From Candidatus Pelagibacter communis (lineage in GTDB: Bacteria > Pseudomonadota > Alphaproteobacteria > Pelagibacterales > Pelagibacteraceae): a stretch of 64,000 bases of DNA. Below are positions 52,895 to 62,753 of the stretch, piece after piece; the first letter of the stretch is position 1, and each line of letters opens with the position of its first letter. The notes under the pieces were generated by a model. It ran no database searches and was not told where the DNA came from. It saw nothing but the letters and a program-made list of their open reading frames with translations. The translations under genes were made by a program, and so were the position numbers. The stretch lies in NCBI RefSeq assembly GCF_001179845.1, contig NZ_CVSB01000026.1:49638-113637 (forward strand), read 5' to 3'.

Positions 52895-53952
52895 TAATTA
52901 TACTCCTTCGATGTAAGCTCATACAAACGACTAATGGTTCGTTTAAATGGTTTTTCTAATAATTTTGAAGAGGTAAATTGATCTAAATTTATATCAGCTG
53001 TAACTGCTAATGAAATTTTTTTATCATAAATTACATCTAGCAAAGTGATAAAACGTTGTTGTTGATTTGAATTTACATCATTAAATTGAGGTATTTGATC
53101 TATTACCATGAATTTACAGTTTTTAACTATTTCTAAATAATCTTCCGCTCCTAAATTTTGATCACAAAGTTGATTAAAGTCACATCTAACAATTCCCTCA
53201 TAAAAGTTTTCTAATTTAAATTCTCTTCCTTTAACATTAATTGTTATTGAAGATTTTTTTTTATCTTTTGTTATAGTTCTAAAAAATTTATTAATCTTAA
53301 AATTGGTTTCTTGATTAAGTGGAAAAAAATATCTTTGTTTTTGATTATCATTAGATTTTCTATAATCGTCCTCAATTTTTAATTCATACTCGATTGATTG
53401 ATCTTCCATTATTTTTATAAAAGGTATAAATTGTTCACGTTGAAGACCCTCTTTATAAAGTTCCGAAATTTTAGTATTTGAAGTAAGAATAATTTTAATA
53501 TCTTCTTTAAAAATTTGTTCAAATAGTTTTCCTAAAATCATTGCATCAACAATATTTGTTACTTGGAATTCATCAAAATAAATTAATGAAGCTTTTGATT
53601 TTAAATTTTTAACAAATTGATTGATTACATTTTCTTCATTTTTATCTTTTTGTTCATGGACAAAATCATGAAAACCTAACATAAATTCATTAAAATGTTT
53701 TTTTAATTTTTTTTCTTCAAGATGATCATAAAAGAAGTTTAAAATCATTGTTTTACCAACCCCCACACCACCATATAAATAAAATCCTTTTTTAGTTTTT
53801 TGTTTGGAAAATAATTTTGAAAAAAATGATTTGTAATTACTATTATGATAATCTTCTAATTTTTTAATTACTTTGATTTGATTAGTATTAACTTCTAAAT
53901 TTTGATTTTCACAATAAGATACGAATTCTTTTTCAAATTTTTTTGGCATCAA
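52894..53952 (-). CDS. zapE: AFG1/ZapE-like ATPase
   Basis: The 352-residue P-loop protein has Walker A GGVGVGKTM (near residues 59-67), Walker B LIYFDEFQVT and the family sensor region TSNTKISELYKEGLQREQFIPF as overlapping blocks. Bacterial ZapE acts at the division ring; mitochondrial AFG1 handles oxidised membrane proteins. It overlaps the cupin-like stop by 4 bases. Confidence 0.93.
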   Translation of the reverse strand: MMPKKFEKEFVSYCENQNLEVNTNQIKVIKKLEDYHNSNYKSFFSKLFSKQKTKKGFYLYGGVGVGKTMILNFFYDHLEEKKLKKHFNEFMLGFHDFVHEQKDKNEENVINQFVKNLKSKASLIYFDEFQVTNIVDAMILGKLFEQIFKEDIKIILTSNTKISELYKEGLQREQFIPFIKIMEDQSIEYELKIEDDYRKSNDNQKQRYFFPLNQETNFKINKFFRTITKDKKKSSITINVKGREFKLENFYEGIVRCDFNQLCDQNLGAEDYLEIVKNCKFMVIDQIPQFNDVNSNQQQRFITLLDVIYDKKISLAVTADINLDQFTSSKLLEKPFKRTISRLYELTSKEYN

Positions 53953-54380
53953 TTTTTTTTAGTTTTAAAGTCGATACCATACTCTGATCTTGGTCCTTTC
54001 CTTAGTCCAAATGGACCTGAGATAAATAAAGTTAATGGTTTAGTTCCTGGTTCCAAATCTACTCGATGCAAATTATTTGCTGATCTAAAACCAATATACC
54101 CTGGTGGACGCCAAAACTTGCCAGTGCTTAATGTTTCCCAATAACCGCCTCTTAAAATTATAGTGATATAAGGAAATGTGTGATTATGAACTCCTTCTCC
54201 ATGGTCATCTGCTAGCATCTCATGAATTAATATATTGAAAGGAAACCATTTAGGTCTATGCCTCATCAAAACATAATATCTATTCATCCAAGGTTTTGCT
54301 TCTTCAAATTTAGGATGTGAAGGTCCTCTATCTAAAACAACTTTTTTTCTTCCAATAAAACTAAGGAATTTTAGAAACAT
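53949..54380 (-). CDS. Cupin-fold protein
   Basis: The 143-residue protein has the cupin metal motifs in GEGVHNHTFPYITIILRGGY (His residues, then G-x-E position YWE) and a second motif in LHRVDL. A metal-dependent small enzyme or sensor is expected; the substrate is unknown. It is embedded between the bamB-like and zapE-like genes with overlaps, so operon linkage is certain even if function is not. Confidence 0.8.
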   Translation of the reverse strand: MFLKFLSFIGRKKVVLDRGPSHPKFEEAKPWMNRYYVLMRHRPKWFPFNILIHEMLADDHGEGVHNHTFPYITIILRGGYWETLSTGKFWRPPGYIGFRSANNLHRVDLEPGTKPLTLFISGPFGLRKGPRSEYGIDFKTKKN

Positions 54381-54382
54381 TT

Positions 54383-55669
54383 TTACTTATATTCTATTAT
54401 CGAGTTATCCTTAACTATGTATAGTTTATTATCGAAGATAAATGGTTTTGAAATTTGATTACCATCTAATTTAAAAGTATTAATAATTTCTCCAGTCTGA
54501 ATACTTGCAACGATTAGCATACCATTACTAAGTGATAAAAAAATATTATCTGAACCTAAAGCTATGCCAATAGGCTTAATAAATTGACGCTGTTTAGATT
54601 TAAAATTAATTAATAAATTATTCGATTTAATTATATTTCCAGTAAGACTATCAATAAAATATAAAAAACCTTCATTAGAAACGGTAAAAATTAAATCATC
54701 AGTAATGACAGGTCTAATATTTGAATTGATTTTTTGTTTCCAGTTTAAAAAACCATTGTTTTTATTAATAGAATAGAACTCATTTCTATTATTTGAAAAA
54801 AAAATAGAATCTTTTTCCAACACTATATCAGAGGTTATCAATGATGCTGACTCAGCATAAATTAAGTTATTTTGTGTTGGTGTTTGCCATAATAAAAATC
54901 CCTTATTAGCATCTAAAGCTGTAATATCGCCAATTGAATTGGTGAAAATAACTTTTTCATTATCAATTACAATTGATAATGTTTTTTTCGTCTTAACAAA
55001 AAAATTATCTGTTTGATAGCTCCAAATTCTGTTTCCATTTTTTATTGAAAAACAATGAAGTATATTCTCATAATCAACAATATAAAGTTTATCTTTATAA
55101 ATTTTAATTTGAGAATTAAATGGAGTTAAGTTTGTTTTGCTCCATAATAACTCTCCATTTTTTAAATCGACAGCATAATATTTTGATAAATTATCTGTAA
55201 TTATTAAAATATCGTTTTCATGAGTTATATTAAGTAGAATATTTGATTTTTTCTCTTGTTTAGAATAAAAATTTTTTTTCCATATCAATTTTTGTGAATA
55301 ATCATATTTTTTTAAAGTACCTTGTTTTTCAAAAAATATAATACCATCCGATTTAAAAACTATTGTTGGCTCAAAGTTTGAAAAATTTTTAATTTTTTTT
55401 ATTTTATATTTTGAAACACTTTTAAAATCACTGTCAAATTCTTCTCTACCATAATTGTTTCTTAATTCTTTAAATTTGTTATTTTTGATTATTTTTGATA
55501 ATTTAATTTTAATATTTTTGTTAAAATCCTCTTGTATAATTTCTTTATTATCTTTTTTTTTCAAAACTACTTCTTTATTCCCAGAAGTGGTTTCGTCTTT
55601 AAAAAAAGTTTTTTTTTCTAATGAACAGCCTGAAAAAATTATTAAAATAATAAAAAAAAACTTAATCAC
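54383..55669 (-). CDS. bamB: BamB-like outer-membrane assembly lipoprotein
   Basis: The 428-residue protein starts with a lipoprotein signal, MIKFFFIILIIFSGCSLEKK, with lipobox FSGC. It contains repeated WD/PQQ beta-propeller blades (for example ENDILIITDNLSKYYAVDL, GELLWSKTNL, NGNRIWSYQTDN, ANKGFLLWQTPTQNN, NNGFLNWKQKIN). This fits BamB, a component of the BAM complex that inserts beta-barrel proteins in the outer membrane. Gene order with the YfgM-like gene upstream supports it, as in E. coli yfgM-bamB. Confidence 0.85.
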   Translation of the reverse strand: MIKFFFIILIIFSGCSLEKKTFFKDETTSGNKEVVLKKKDNKEIIQEDFNKNIKIKLSKIIKNNKFKELRNNYGREEFDSDFKSVSKYKIKKIKNFSNFEPTIVFKSDGIIFFEKQGTLKKYDYSQKLIWKKNFYSKQEKKSNILLNITHENDILIITDNLSKYYAVDLKNGELLWSKTNLTPFNSQIKIYKDKLYIVDYENILHCFSIKNGNRIWSYQTDNFFVKTKKTLSIVIDNEKVIFTNSIGDITALDANKGFLLWQTPTQNNLIYAESASLITSDIVLEKDSIFFSNNRNEFYSINKNNGFLNWKQKINSNIRPVITDDLIFTVSNEGFLYFIDSLTGNIIKSNNLLINFKSKQRQFIKPIGIALGSDNIFLSLSNGMLIVASIQTGEIINTFKLDGNQISKPFIFDNKLYIVKDNSIIEYK

Positions 55670-56306
55670 TTAAATCTCTATTTAATCTTTTTTGTGCTTG
55701 AGTTTTTATATCTATGTTGGGATTTTCTAAAGTTATTATTTGATTAAAAAATTCTTTAGATTTTTGTTTTTGGTCTTTTGAATAAAAATATTCTGCCATT
55801 AAGTATAACGCATGCGATTTCCATACACTTTTTGAATTTATTAATGGATTTAAAATATTTAATAGGTCACTTTCTTGTGCTTTATCTGCATTAAATAATG
55901 CTTTTTTATAGATAACCAAGTTTTTAATTTCTTTATCTAGTGTAACGTTTTCAATCAAAATATCAAAATAACTGTTTATTTCACTTTGGTTTGAAATTAG
56001 TTTGTTGTCTATAATAAAGTAGAGAGATAAAGTTGAATACGTTGGGTCTTGCTCATTAATAATTTTCACTAAATTTTGAATTGTTTTTTCTTTAGTTTTT
56101 TCAGAATAAGCTAAAGTAGTTAAATTAAAATTATTTGAAATTTCTTTTTTCTTATTAGTTTTGTAGCTATCAAAAATGAAAGCGCTCACTAAGAAAACAA
56201 CCAAAATTACTATTGTTGAGATAATTTTTATTTTGTTATTAATAAAAAAATTTCTAACTTTTTCTTGTCTTGTATTGCTATTTATAATTGAAATATCTTC
56301 TTCCAT
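55662..56306 (-). CDS. yfgM: YfgM-like membrane-anchored TPR protein
   Basis: The 214-residue protein has an N-terminal cytoplasmic stretch, one membrane helix (about residues 30-48, IISTIVILVVFLVSAFIF) and a periplasmic helical part with TPR-like repeats, ending in AQKRLNRDLSD. Its stop region overlaps the bamB start by 8 bases. YfgM assists periplasmic folding at the SecYEG translocon in E. coli; here function is by homology of layout. Confidence 0.75.
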   Translation of the reverse strand: MEEDISIINSNTRQEKVRNFFINNKIKIISTIVILVVFLVSAFIFDSYKTNKKKEISNNFNLTTLAYSEKTKEKTIQNLVKIINEQDPTYSTLSLYFIIDNKLISNQSEINSYFDILIENVTLDKEIKNLVIYKKALFNADKAQESDLLNILNPLINSKSVWKSHALYLMAEYFYSKDQKQKSKEFFNQIITLENPNIDIKTQAQKRLNRDLSD

Positions 56307-56308
56307 AA

Positions 56309-58978
56309 CTAAATCATATTCCTTAAAACATATTGGAGTATGCCACCATTTTTATAGTACTCTAATTCATTTTTAGTATCAATTCTGCATAAAGTTTTAA
56401 CTTTTTTGATGTCACCAGAAACGTATTTTATCTCAATAGTCACCTCATCAGATGGATTAATACCCTTTTCAACATCCAACACACTAATTAATTCTGAACC
56501 AATTAAGTTAAGGTTTTTTCTATTTACATTATCTGTAAATTGTAAAGGCAAAATTCCCATTCCAATCAAATTAGATCGGTGAATTCTTTCAAAACTCTCT
56601 GCAATAACTGCTTTTATCCCTAGTAATTTTGTTCCCTTGGCTGCCCAATCTCTAGACGATCCAGTTCCATATTCTTTTCCACCAATTACAACTAAATCTG
56701 TTCCTCTTTTTTTATATTCAACAACTGCATCATAGACAGGAAGAACTTTTTCTTCTGGATATAACTTTGTAAAACCGCCCTCTGTACCAGGAGCCATTTC
56801 ATTTCTAATCCTTATATTTGCAAAAGTTCCTCGCATCATAACTTCATGGTTGCCTCTTCTTGAACCATATGAGTTATAATCTTTAGGTAAAATTTGGTGT
56901 TCCATAAAATATTCACCAGTTGGACTATCTTTTTGAATACTGCCGGCTGGCGATATATGATCAGTTGTAACCATATCACCTAAAATTAATAATGGTCTTG
57001 CGTCCTTAATTTCTTTAAATCCTTCTGGTTTATCTGGTAACGAATCAAAAAACGGAGGTTTTTTTACATATGTTGATCCCTCATCCCAATTATAGATGCT
57101 GCTTTTATCAGTTTTAATTTTTTGCCATTGGGTTGGGCCCTCTGAAACATTTGAATATCTTTTTATAAACATTTCTGCATTAAGAGATACTTTTAAAGTA
57201 TCTTCTATCTCTTTATTTGAAGGCCAAATATCTTTTAAAAATACATCGTTTCCTTCTCTATCTTTTCCTAATGGATCTTTGTACAAATCAATTTCCATAT
57301 GCCCAGCAATTGCATATGCAACAACTAGTGGAGGTGAAGCCAAATAGTTAGCTTTTATATGTGGAGAAATTCTTCCCTCAAAATTTCTATTTCCAGATAA
57401 AACTGAAACAGCATAAATATTTTCTTTTTGGATCGCTTCTACAATATTTTCTGGAAGTGGTCCTGAATTTCCAATGCAAGTAGTACAGCCATACCCAACT
57501 AAATTAAAGCCAAGCTGATCTAAATAAGTGTTTAATCCAGCTTTTGCCAAATAGTCTGTAACTACTTGAGATCCAGGTGCTAAAGAAGTTTTTACCCAAG
57601 GTTTAACCTGCAAACCTTTTTCAATAGCTTTTTTAGCTAATAGTCCAGCCCCGATTAGAACATTTGGATTAGAAGTGTTCGTACAAGAAGTTATTGCAGC
57701 AATTAATATTGAGCCATCTTTAATTTCGTAATCTGTATTTGATACTTTCGAAATTGACTTTTCATTTTTATTTGTAGCTTCCTGCAATACTTTTTGAAAC
57801 GAACTGGGTGCGTCTGTTAAAAGAACTTTGTCTTGAGGTCTTTTAGGTCCTGAAATAGTTGGTACGACTGTGGACATATCTAAAGATATAATATCAGTAA
57901 ATTCTATTTCGTTACTCGCCCATAAACCTTGTTCCTTGGCATAATTTTCTACGATATCAACAGTTTGTTGATCTCTTCCAGAAAATTTCAAATACTTTAA
58001 TGTTTCTTCATCGATAGGAAAAAAACCACAAGTAGCGCCATATTCTGGTGCCATGTTTGCAATTGTTGCTCTATCCGCTAGTGTTAAATTTTTTAAACCC
58101 TCTCCATAAAACTCAACAAACTTACCAACCACCCCTTTATCTCTTAACATTTTAACAACAGTTAATACTAAATCAGTTGCAGTGGTTCCTTCTGGCATTT
58201 TATTTTTCATTTCAAAACCAATAACTTCTGGTATTAACATAGAAATTGGTTGACCTAACATTCCTGCTTCAGCTTCAATTCCTCCAACACCCCATCCTAA
58301 AACAGATAAACCATTTACCATTGTTGTATGACTGTCAGTTCCAACCAAAGTATCTGGAAAAAGATATTTTTCACCTTTATATTCTTCTGACCAAACAACT
58401 TTTGACAAATATTCCAGATTTACTTGATGACAAATTCCTGTTCCTGGTGGAACTATTCTAAAATTATTAAATGCCTGTTGTCCCCATTTTAAAAAAGAAT
58501 ATCTCTCACCATTTCTTTCAAATTCTATATCGACATTTTTTTCAAAAGAATCTGCTTTTGCAGATTGGTCAACTTGCACAGAGTGATCAATTACGAGATC
58601 AACTGCAGACAGTGGATTAATTGTATTTGGATCTTTATTTTTTTCTTTAACTGCTTCTCTCATTGCAGCTAAATCTGCAACAGCAGGTATTCCTGTATAA
58701 TCTTGAAGCAAAACTCTTGCTGGTCTATATGCAATTTCAGTTTTAGATTTTTTTGTCTTTAGCCAATTTTTAATCGCTTCTATTTGAGATTTCGTTACAC
58801 TTAAGTCGTCTTCGTATCTTAATAAATTTTCTAGTAAAACTTTTAGTGATTTTGGAAGTTTATTTATTCCTTCAAGTCCTTTTTTTTCTGCTTCATTTAA
58901 TGAATAATAATTATACTCCTTGTCATTAACTACGATTTTTTTTAGTGATTTATAAGAATTTTTGTTTCCTGGGGTCAT
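56309..58978 (-). CDS. acnA: Aconitate hydratase A
   Basis: The 889-residue enzyme isomerises citrate and isocitrate in the TCA cycle. Iron-sulfur ligands are seen in TSCTNTSNP and YGCTTCIGNSGPL; other hallmarks are GTDSHTTMVNGL, RRGNHEVMMRGTFANIR and GGKEYGTGSSRDWAAKG. Length fits the AcnA/IRP family. It follows the lysE-like gene by one base and precedes yfgM by 2 bases. Confidence 0.98.
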   Translation of the reverse strand: MTPGNKNSYKSLKKIVVNDKEYNYYSLNEAEKKGLEGINKLPKSLKVLLENLLRYEDDLSVTKSQIEAIKNWLKTKKSKTEIAYRPARVLLQDYTGIPAVADLAAMREAVKEKNKDPNTINPLSAVDLVIDHSVQVDQSAKADSFEKNVDIEFERNGERYSFLKWGQQAFNNFRIVPPGTGICHQVNLEYLSKVVWSEEYKGEKYLFPDTLVGTDSHTTMVNGLSVLGWGVGGIEAEAGMLGQPISMLIPEVIGFEMKNKMPEGTTATDLVLTVVKMLRDKGVVGKFVEFYGEGLKNLTLADRATIANMAPEYGATCGFFPIDEETLKYLKFSGRDQQTVDIVENYAKEQGLWASNEIEFTDIISLDMSTVVPTISGPKRPQDKVLLTDAPSSFQKVLQEATNKNEKSISKVSNTDYEIKDGSILIAAITSCTNTSNPNVLIGAGLLAKKAIEKGLQVKPWVKTSLAPGSQVVTDYLAKAGLNTYLDQLGFNLVGYGCTTCIGNSGPLPENIVEAIQKENIYAVSVLSGNRNFEGRISPHIKANYLASPPLVVAYAIAGHMEIDLYKDPLGKDREGNDVFLKDIWPSNKEIEDTLKVSLNAEMFIKRYSNVSEGPTQWQKIKTDKSSIYNWDEGSTYVKKPPFFDSLPDKPEGFKEIKDARPLLILGDMVTTDHISPAGSIQKDSPTGEYFMEHQILPKDYNSYGSRRGNHEVMMRGTFANIRIRNEMAPGTEGGFTKLYPEEKVLPVYDAVVEYKKRGTDLVVIGGKEYGTGSSRDWAAKGTKLLGIKAVIAESFERIHRSNLIGMGILPLQFTDNVNRKNLNLIGSELISVLDVEKGINPSDEVTIEIKYVSGDIKKVKTLCRIDTKNELEYYKNGGILQYVLRNMI

Positions 58979-58979
58979 A

Positions 58980-59573
58980 TTATAAATAAAAAGTTATTAT
59001 GCTTGTTAAAAGAAGCAGTGACATAGCATAATTAAAGTAATTAATAAATTTCTGATTTGTCGCAAATTTCCTGAAAAATTTACCTAAAAAAGTCCACAGA
59101 GTTATACTAGTTACTGAAACAATTAAAGCCATAATGATAATTTGAGTCGTATAACTTACAAAGGTTTCTCCTGGATTAATATAAGTTGAAACAAGAATAA
59201 TTGATGCAATAACGCCTTTAGGATTTAAAAATTGAAAAATAAAAGTTTCATGAAACTTAATTGGATTTTTGTTTTTATTTTCCTGATCAGAAGGTCCTGA
59301 AAAAGAAATTTTGTATGCTAAATAAATTAAAAATAGAGTTCCTAAGTATTTCAATACCTCTTGAATTAAAGGATAAAGCTTAAAAATATTTATCAGACCT
59401 AGAGCTAAACATAATAACAAAAAAGGAAATCCTAAAGTTACACCAATTATATGAGGTAGTGTTCTTAGAATACCAAAATTGAAACCAGAATAGAAAGCAA
59501 CGAAATTATTTGGTCCAGGAGTAAATGCAGCAACAATTCCAAATAAAGTTATAGAAAGAATTTCAGGATGCAT
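58980..59573 (-). CDS. LysE-family amino acid exporter
   Basis: The 197-residue membrane protein has about six helices and the LysE/RhtB N-terminal motif AAFTPGPNNFVAFYSGFNFG (residues 15-34). Members export amino acids or amines; the substrate here is not predictable. It is coupled to csaA-like upstream (2-base gap) and to acnA. Confidence 0.9.
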   Translation of the reverse strand: MHPEILSITLFGIVAAFTPGPNNFVAFYSGFNFGILRTLPHIIGVTLGFPFLLLCLALGLINIFKLYPLIQEVLKYLGTLFLIYLAYKISFSGPSDQENKNKNPIKFHETFIFQFLNPKGVIASIILVSTYINPGETFVSYTTQIIIMALIVSVTSITLWTFLGKFFRKFATNQKFINYFNYAMSLLLLTSIITFYL

Positions 59574-59575
59574 TA

Positions 59576-59920
59576 CTAAGCGATCGGTAATCCATTTTCT
59601 GCTTTTTGAGAGGGATGAACAAGTGTAACTTTGCCATCAGCATCAATTGCTCCTAAAACCAATACTTGAGAAACTATTCCGGCAATATTTTTTTCAGGAA
59701 AATTACAAACAGCAATAACTTGTTTTCCTTTTAAATTTTCCTCATTATAATAATGTGTAATTTGAGCCGAAGATTGTTTAATGCCAATTTCGCTTCCAAA
59801 ATCAACTTCAATAACTAATGAAGGTTTCCTGGCTTTTTCATTTTTTTTTACAGAAATTACAGTACCGACTCTAATATCTACTTTATCAAAATCATTATAG
59901 GTAATTTGCTCTTTAATCAT
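59576..59920 (-). CDS. csaA: CsaA-like tRNA-binding domain protein
   Basis: The 114-residue OB-fold protein matches CsaA: DKVDIRVGTVISV (residues 12-24), RKPSLVIEVDFG, KGKQVIAVCNFPEKN and PSQKAENGLPIA at the end. CsaA has been described as an export chaperone and as a tRNA-binding protein. It is the first gene of the csaA-lysE-acnA run, divergent from argE. Confidence 0.94.
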   Translation of the reverse strand: MIKEQITYNDFDKVDIRVGTVISVKKNEKARKPSLVIEVDFGSEIGIKQSSAQITHYYNEENLKGKQVIAVCNFPEKNIAGIVSQVLVLGAIDADGKVTLVHPSQKAENGLPIA

Positions 59921-59944
59921 AATATAATATAGTGTTTTAAGTTT

Positions 59945-61126
59945 ATGAGTATAGATAACAATTTATATGAAAAATCAATCAAGATTTTAACTGACTTAAT
60001 CGCATTTAAAACTATCTCAGGTCAAGATAATAGTGATTTAATTGATTATTGTGAAAAAATTTTAAATAACATCGGAATAGATACTTTCAAAGTTTATGAT
60101 GATGATAAAAAAAGAGTAAATCTTTTTGGAACTCTAAAAGCAAAAAATCAAAGCACAAAAAAACCAATTATATTATCTGGGCACACTGATGTCGTTCCCG
60201 TATCTAAAGGTTGGAGCAGTGATCCTTTCGTTGCAACTATAAAAAATGATAAATTATATGGAAGAGGCTCATGTGATATGAAAGGATTTATTGCATGTAC
60301 ACTTGCTTATGCACCTATCTTCAAAGAAAGTAATTTAGATAGAGACTTACATTTCTGTTACACATTTGATGAAGAGACTGCATGTATTGGAGCTCCTTTA
60401 TTAATAGAGGAATTGAAAAAAAGAGATATCAAAAATGGAATTTGTATAATTGGTGAACCAACTAAAATGAAAATTATTGATGCCCACAAAGGTATGAATG
60501 AATACACAGTTCACTTTGGAGGACTTGCAGGACATAGTTCTAAACCTCATTTAGGAGTAAATGCAGCTGAATATGCTACTAGATATGTTGGAAAACTTTT
60601 AGAAATTAGACAAGAATTAAAAAAAAGAGTTCAAAAAGATAGTATTTTTGATCCTCCACATTCAACTTTATCAATTGGTGGAATTAAAGGTGGTATTGCC
60701 CATAATGTCATTGCAGATAAATGTAGTGTTGAATGGGAAACAAGACCAGTTGTTAAAGAAGATGGGGAATTTGTTACGAATGAAATTGATAAATATGCAA
60801 ATGATGTACTCTTACCAGAAATGAAAAAAGTATTTCCAGATTCTTATATTAAAAAAGAAGTGATAGGTGAAGTCGTTGGATTTAACAGATTAGATGAGTC
60901 TGAGGCATGTGAATTTGTATCAAATATAACTGGTGATAATTCTAGAGAAGTAGTTTCTTTTGGTACAGAGGCTGGTTTATTTCAAGAATTAGGAATCAGT
61001 ACAGTTGTTTGTGGACCTGGATCTATAGAACAAGCTCACAAAATTGATGAGTTCATAGAATTAAATGAAATGAAAAAATGTCTTAAATTTTTAGAAGGTG
61101 TAAAATCAAAATCTACTTTGAATTAA
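59945..61126 (+). CDS. argE: Acetylornithine deacetylase (M20 family)
   Basis: The 393-residue M20 peptidase has the metal-site motifs LSGHTDVVPVSKGWSSDPF (residues 78-96), GRGSCDMKGF and CIGEPTKMK, with the general base in DEETACIGAP. The GHSSKPHLGVNAAEYATRYV segment is typical of ArgE. It removes acetate from N2-acetylornithine in arginine synthesis. Related deacylases cannot be excluded. Confidence 0.9.
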   Translation: MSIDNNLYEKSIKILTDLIAFKTISGQDNSDLIDYCEKILNNIGIDTFKVYDDDKKRVNLFGTLKAKNQSTKKPIILSGHTDVVPVSKGWSSDPFVATIKNDKLYGRGSCDMKGFIACTLAYAPIFKESNLDRDLHFCYTFDEETACIGAPLLIEELKKRDIKNGICIIGEPTKMKIIDAHKGMNEYTVHFGGLAGHSSKPHLGVNAAEYATRYVGKLLEIRQELKKRVQKDSIFDPPHSTLSIGGIKGGIAHNVIADKCSVEWETRPVVKEDGEFVTNEIDKYANDVLLPEMKKVFPDSYIKKEVIGEVVGFNRLDESEACEFVSNITGDNSREVVSFGTEAGLFQELGISTVVCGPGSIEQAHKIDEFIELNEMKKCLKFLEGVKSKSTLN

Positions 61127-61160
61127 TAAAAAAGCCCACCACATTAAAGTGATGGGCTTT
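61127..61160 (-). terminator. Convergent terminator between argE and the NCS1 permease
   Basis: AAAGCCCACCAC (61131-61142) and GTGATGGGCTTT (61149-61160) form a stem of 8 plus 3 pairs with one mismatch and a 6-base loop. On the minus strand it runs into seven U, giving a strong terminator for the permease gene. On the plus strand the T-run is short, so it is a weaker one for argE. Confidence 0.85.
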
Positions 61161-61187
61161 GTTGTAACTAACTAAGAGGTCTTATTT

Positions 61188-62636
61188 TTATCTTTTAGAT
61201 ATAGCTAAATGAACAACAGCACCTAATGATGCTCCTATTATCCAGGCATATCCTCCTCCGCCACCTAGATTAGCGAAGAAATCACCTAAACCAAAAATTA
61301 AAATGTTTGGCCATACCGTTCCAACAGCAATGTATCCTGATAAAATCCAAGCTAAAATTGCTTTACGATTAAAGCCGCCATTGTAATGATATTTTGCTTT
61401 CGCACTATCATCAAACAAATCATCAACATCTAATTTTTCTTTTTTGATTATATAATAGTCAACAATCATTATACCAAAGACTGGAGCTAAAATGGCACCT
61501 AGTGTATTTACAAATGGAAATAATCCCATTTGTGTTATAACAGCTACCCACATACCTCCAATTATAAATCCAAAACCAGCAGTAATTAATCCACCAATTT
61601 TAAAATTAATTTTACTTGGTATTAAATTTGCTAAGTCATATGCAGGCGGTATAAAGTTCGCAACCATATTAATTCCAACTGTCGCAGCAAAAAAAGCAAA
61701 TGCAGCAATTATTGTTAATCCTAAGTTGTCAACTTTAGCAACCATATCTGTAGGACTTGCGACGTACTCACCAAAAATAGCAATTGTTCCACCGGTAATC
61801 ATTAAAGTAATAAAAGAGAATAAAACTACGTTTCCTACTAATCCCCATAGGTTACCTTTTTTCATTTCATCTTCATTTTTAACAAATCTAGCAAAGTCTC
61901 CGAAATTGATTACTACTGCAGCAAAATATCCAACCATTATTGAAAATACTGCTAAGAAAGCTCCAAATGATCCTAAACCTTCAAAACCACCTGATCTTTC
62001 TCCACCAGAAAATATATTTCCAACTTCTGAAAATAATCCACCACCAGCTTTAGCCCAGATAACAATCATTAAAAGTATCATAACAGCATAAACTGCTGGT
62101 CCTGCGAAGTTTAAAAATCTTTTAACAAGATCTACACCTTGCCAAAATAGATAAACTTGGAATAAAGAAACAAATATAAATGAAATCCACATTACACCTG
62201 TCATTCCTAGCAGCATTACTTCACCTTCTATGCCTGTAATACCTGTTATTAAAAGTGCTACGGCTGTAGAAGCAGCATAGGTTTGTGCTCCATACCAAAA
62301 CATGGCAACAAGACCTCTGGCCATTGCTGGAAAGTTTGCACCAAAGACACCCATACTTACTCGAGCGAATACTGGATACGGAATTCCATGTTTTACACTT
62401 GGTTTACCTGATAGGTTAACAAGCCACATTATAAAAAATCCTGCAAGAATTAATGCAAGAAATACAGCCCAACCATTTAATCCTGACGCTAAAAACAAAG
62501 ACGCTGCCAAAGTATAACCAAATAAACTTTGAACATCATTTGCCCAGACGTTAAAGATTTCAAACCACCCCCAATTCTTTTTATTAGCTGGTGTCGGCGC
62601 TAAATCAGAATTATAGAGTTTTGACGATCTACTCAT
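61188..62636 (-). CDS. NCS1 nucleobase/cation symporter
   Basis: The 482-residue protein has about 12 membrane helices and NCS1 features: NDVQSLFGYTLAASLFLASG at the first helix, SVKHGIPYPVFARVSMGVFG, and NFGDFARF near the middle. Cytosine, uracil, allantoin or hydantoin transport is the family range. Its position after an aldehyde dehydrogenase gene gives no clear hint of substrate. A Shine-Dalgarno AGGAG lies upstream of the ATG. Confidence 0.88.
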   Translation of the reverse strand: MSRSSKLYNSDLAPTPANKKNWGWFEIFNVWANDVQSLFGYTLAASLFLASGLNGWAVFLALILAGFFIMWLVNLSGKPSVKHGIPYPVFARVSMGVFGANFPAMARGLVAMFWYGAQTYAASTAVALLITGITGIEGEVMLLGMTGVMWISFIFVSLFQVYLFWQGVDLVKRFLNFAGPAVYAVMILLMIVIWAKAGGGLFSEVGNIFSGGERSGGFEGLGSFGAFLAVFSIMVGYFAAVVINFGDFARFVKNEDEMKKGNLWGLVGNVVLFSFITLMITGGTIAIFGEYVASPTDMVAKVDNLGLTIIAAFAFFAATVGINMVANFIPPAYDLANLIPSKINFKIGGLITAGFGFIIGGMWVAVITQMGLFPFVNTLGAILAPVFGIMIVDYYIIKKEKLDVDDLFDDSAKAKYHYNGGFNRKAILAWILSGYIAVGTVWPNILIFGLGDFFANLGGGGGYAWIIGASLGAVVHLAISKR

Positions 62637-62655
62637 CTTGATCTCCTTTTGTTAT

Positions 62656-62704
62656 GGTTTAAATAAATTTAAACCCGTTATCTCATCCATAGTGCGACAC
62701 TATG
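62656..62704 (-). promoter_or_regulatory. Two inverted repeats in the permease leader
   Basis: In the 117-base gap before the NCS1 gene, CATAGTG (62688-62694)/CACTATG (62698-62704) forms a 7-bp hairpin with a 3-base loop, and GGTTTAAAT (62656-62664)/ATTTAAACC (62667-62675) is a 9-bp inverted repeat with 2-base spacer. They may be an mRNA regulatory leader and an operator. No known riboswitch class is recognised. Confidence 0.4.
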
Positions 62705-62753
62705 TACTTTTAAGGAGAGTGTAAATAAAAATATTTATCAACCAGAAATAGAA

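Noticed and set aside
61492..62091. 199-codon open frame opposite the NCS1 permease
   Set aside because: Its Pro/Ile/Lys-rich composition is what antisense reading of membrane helices gives; the permease is clearly real.
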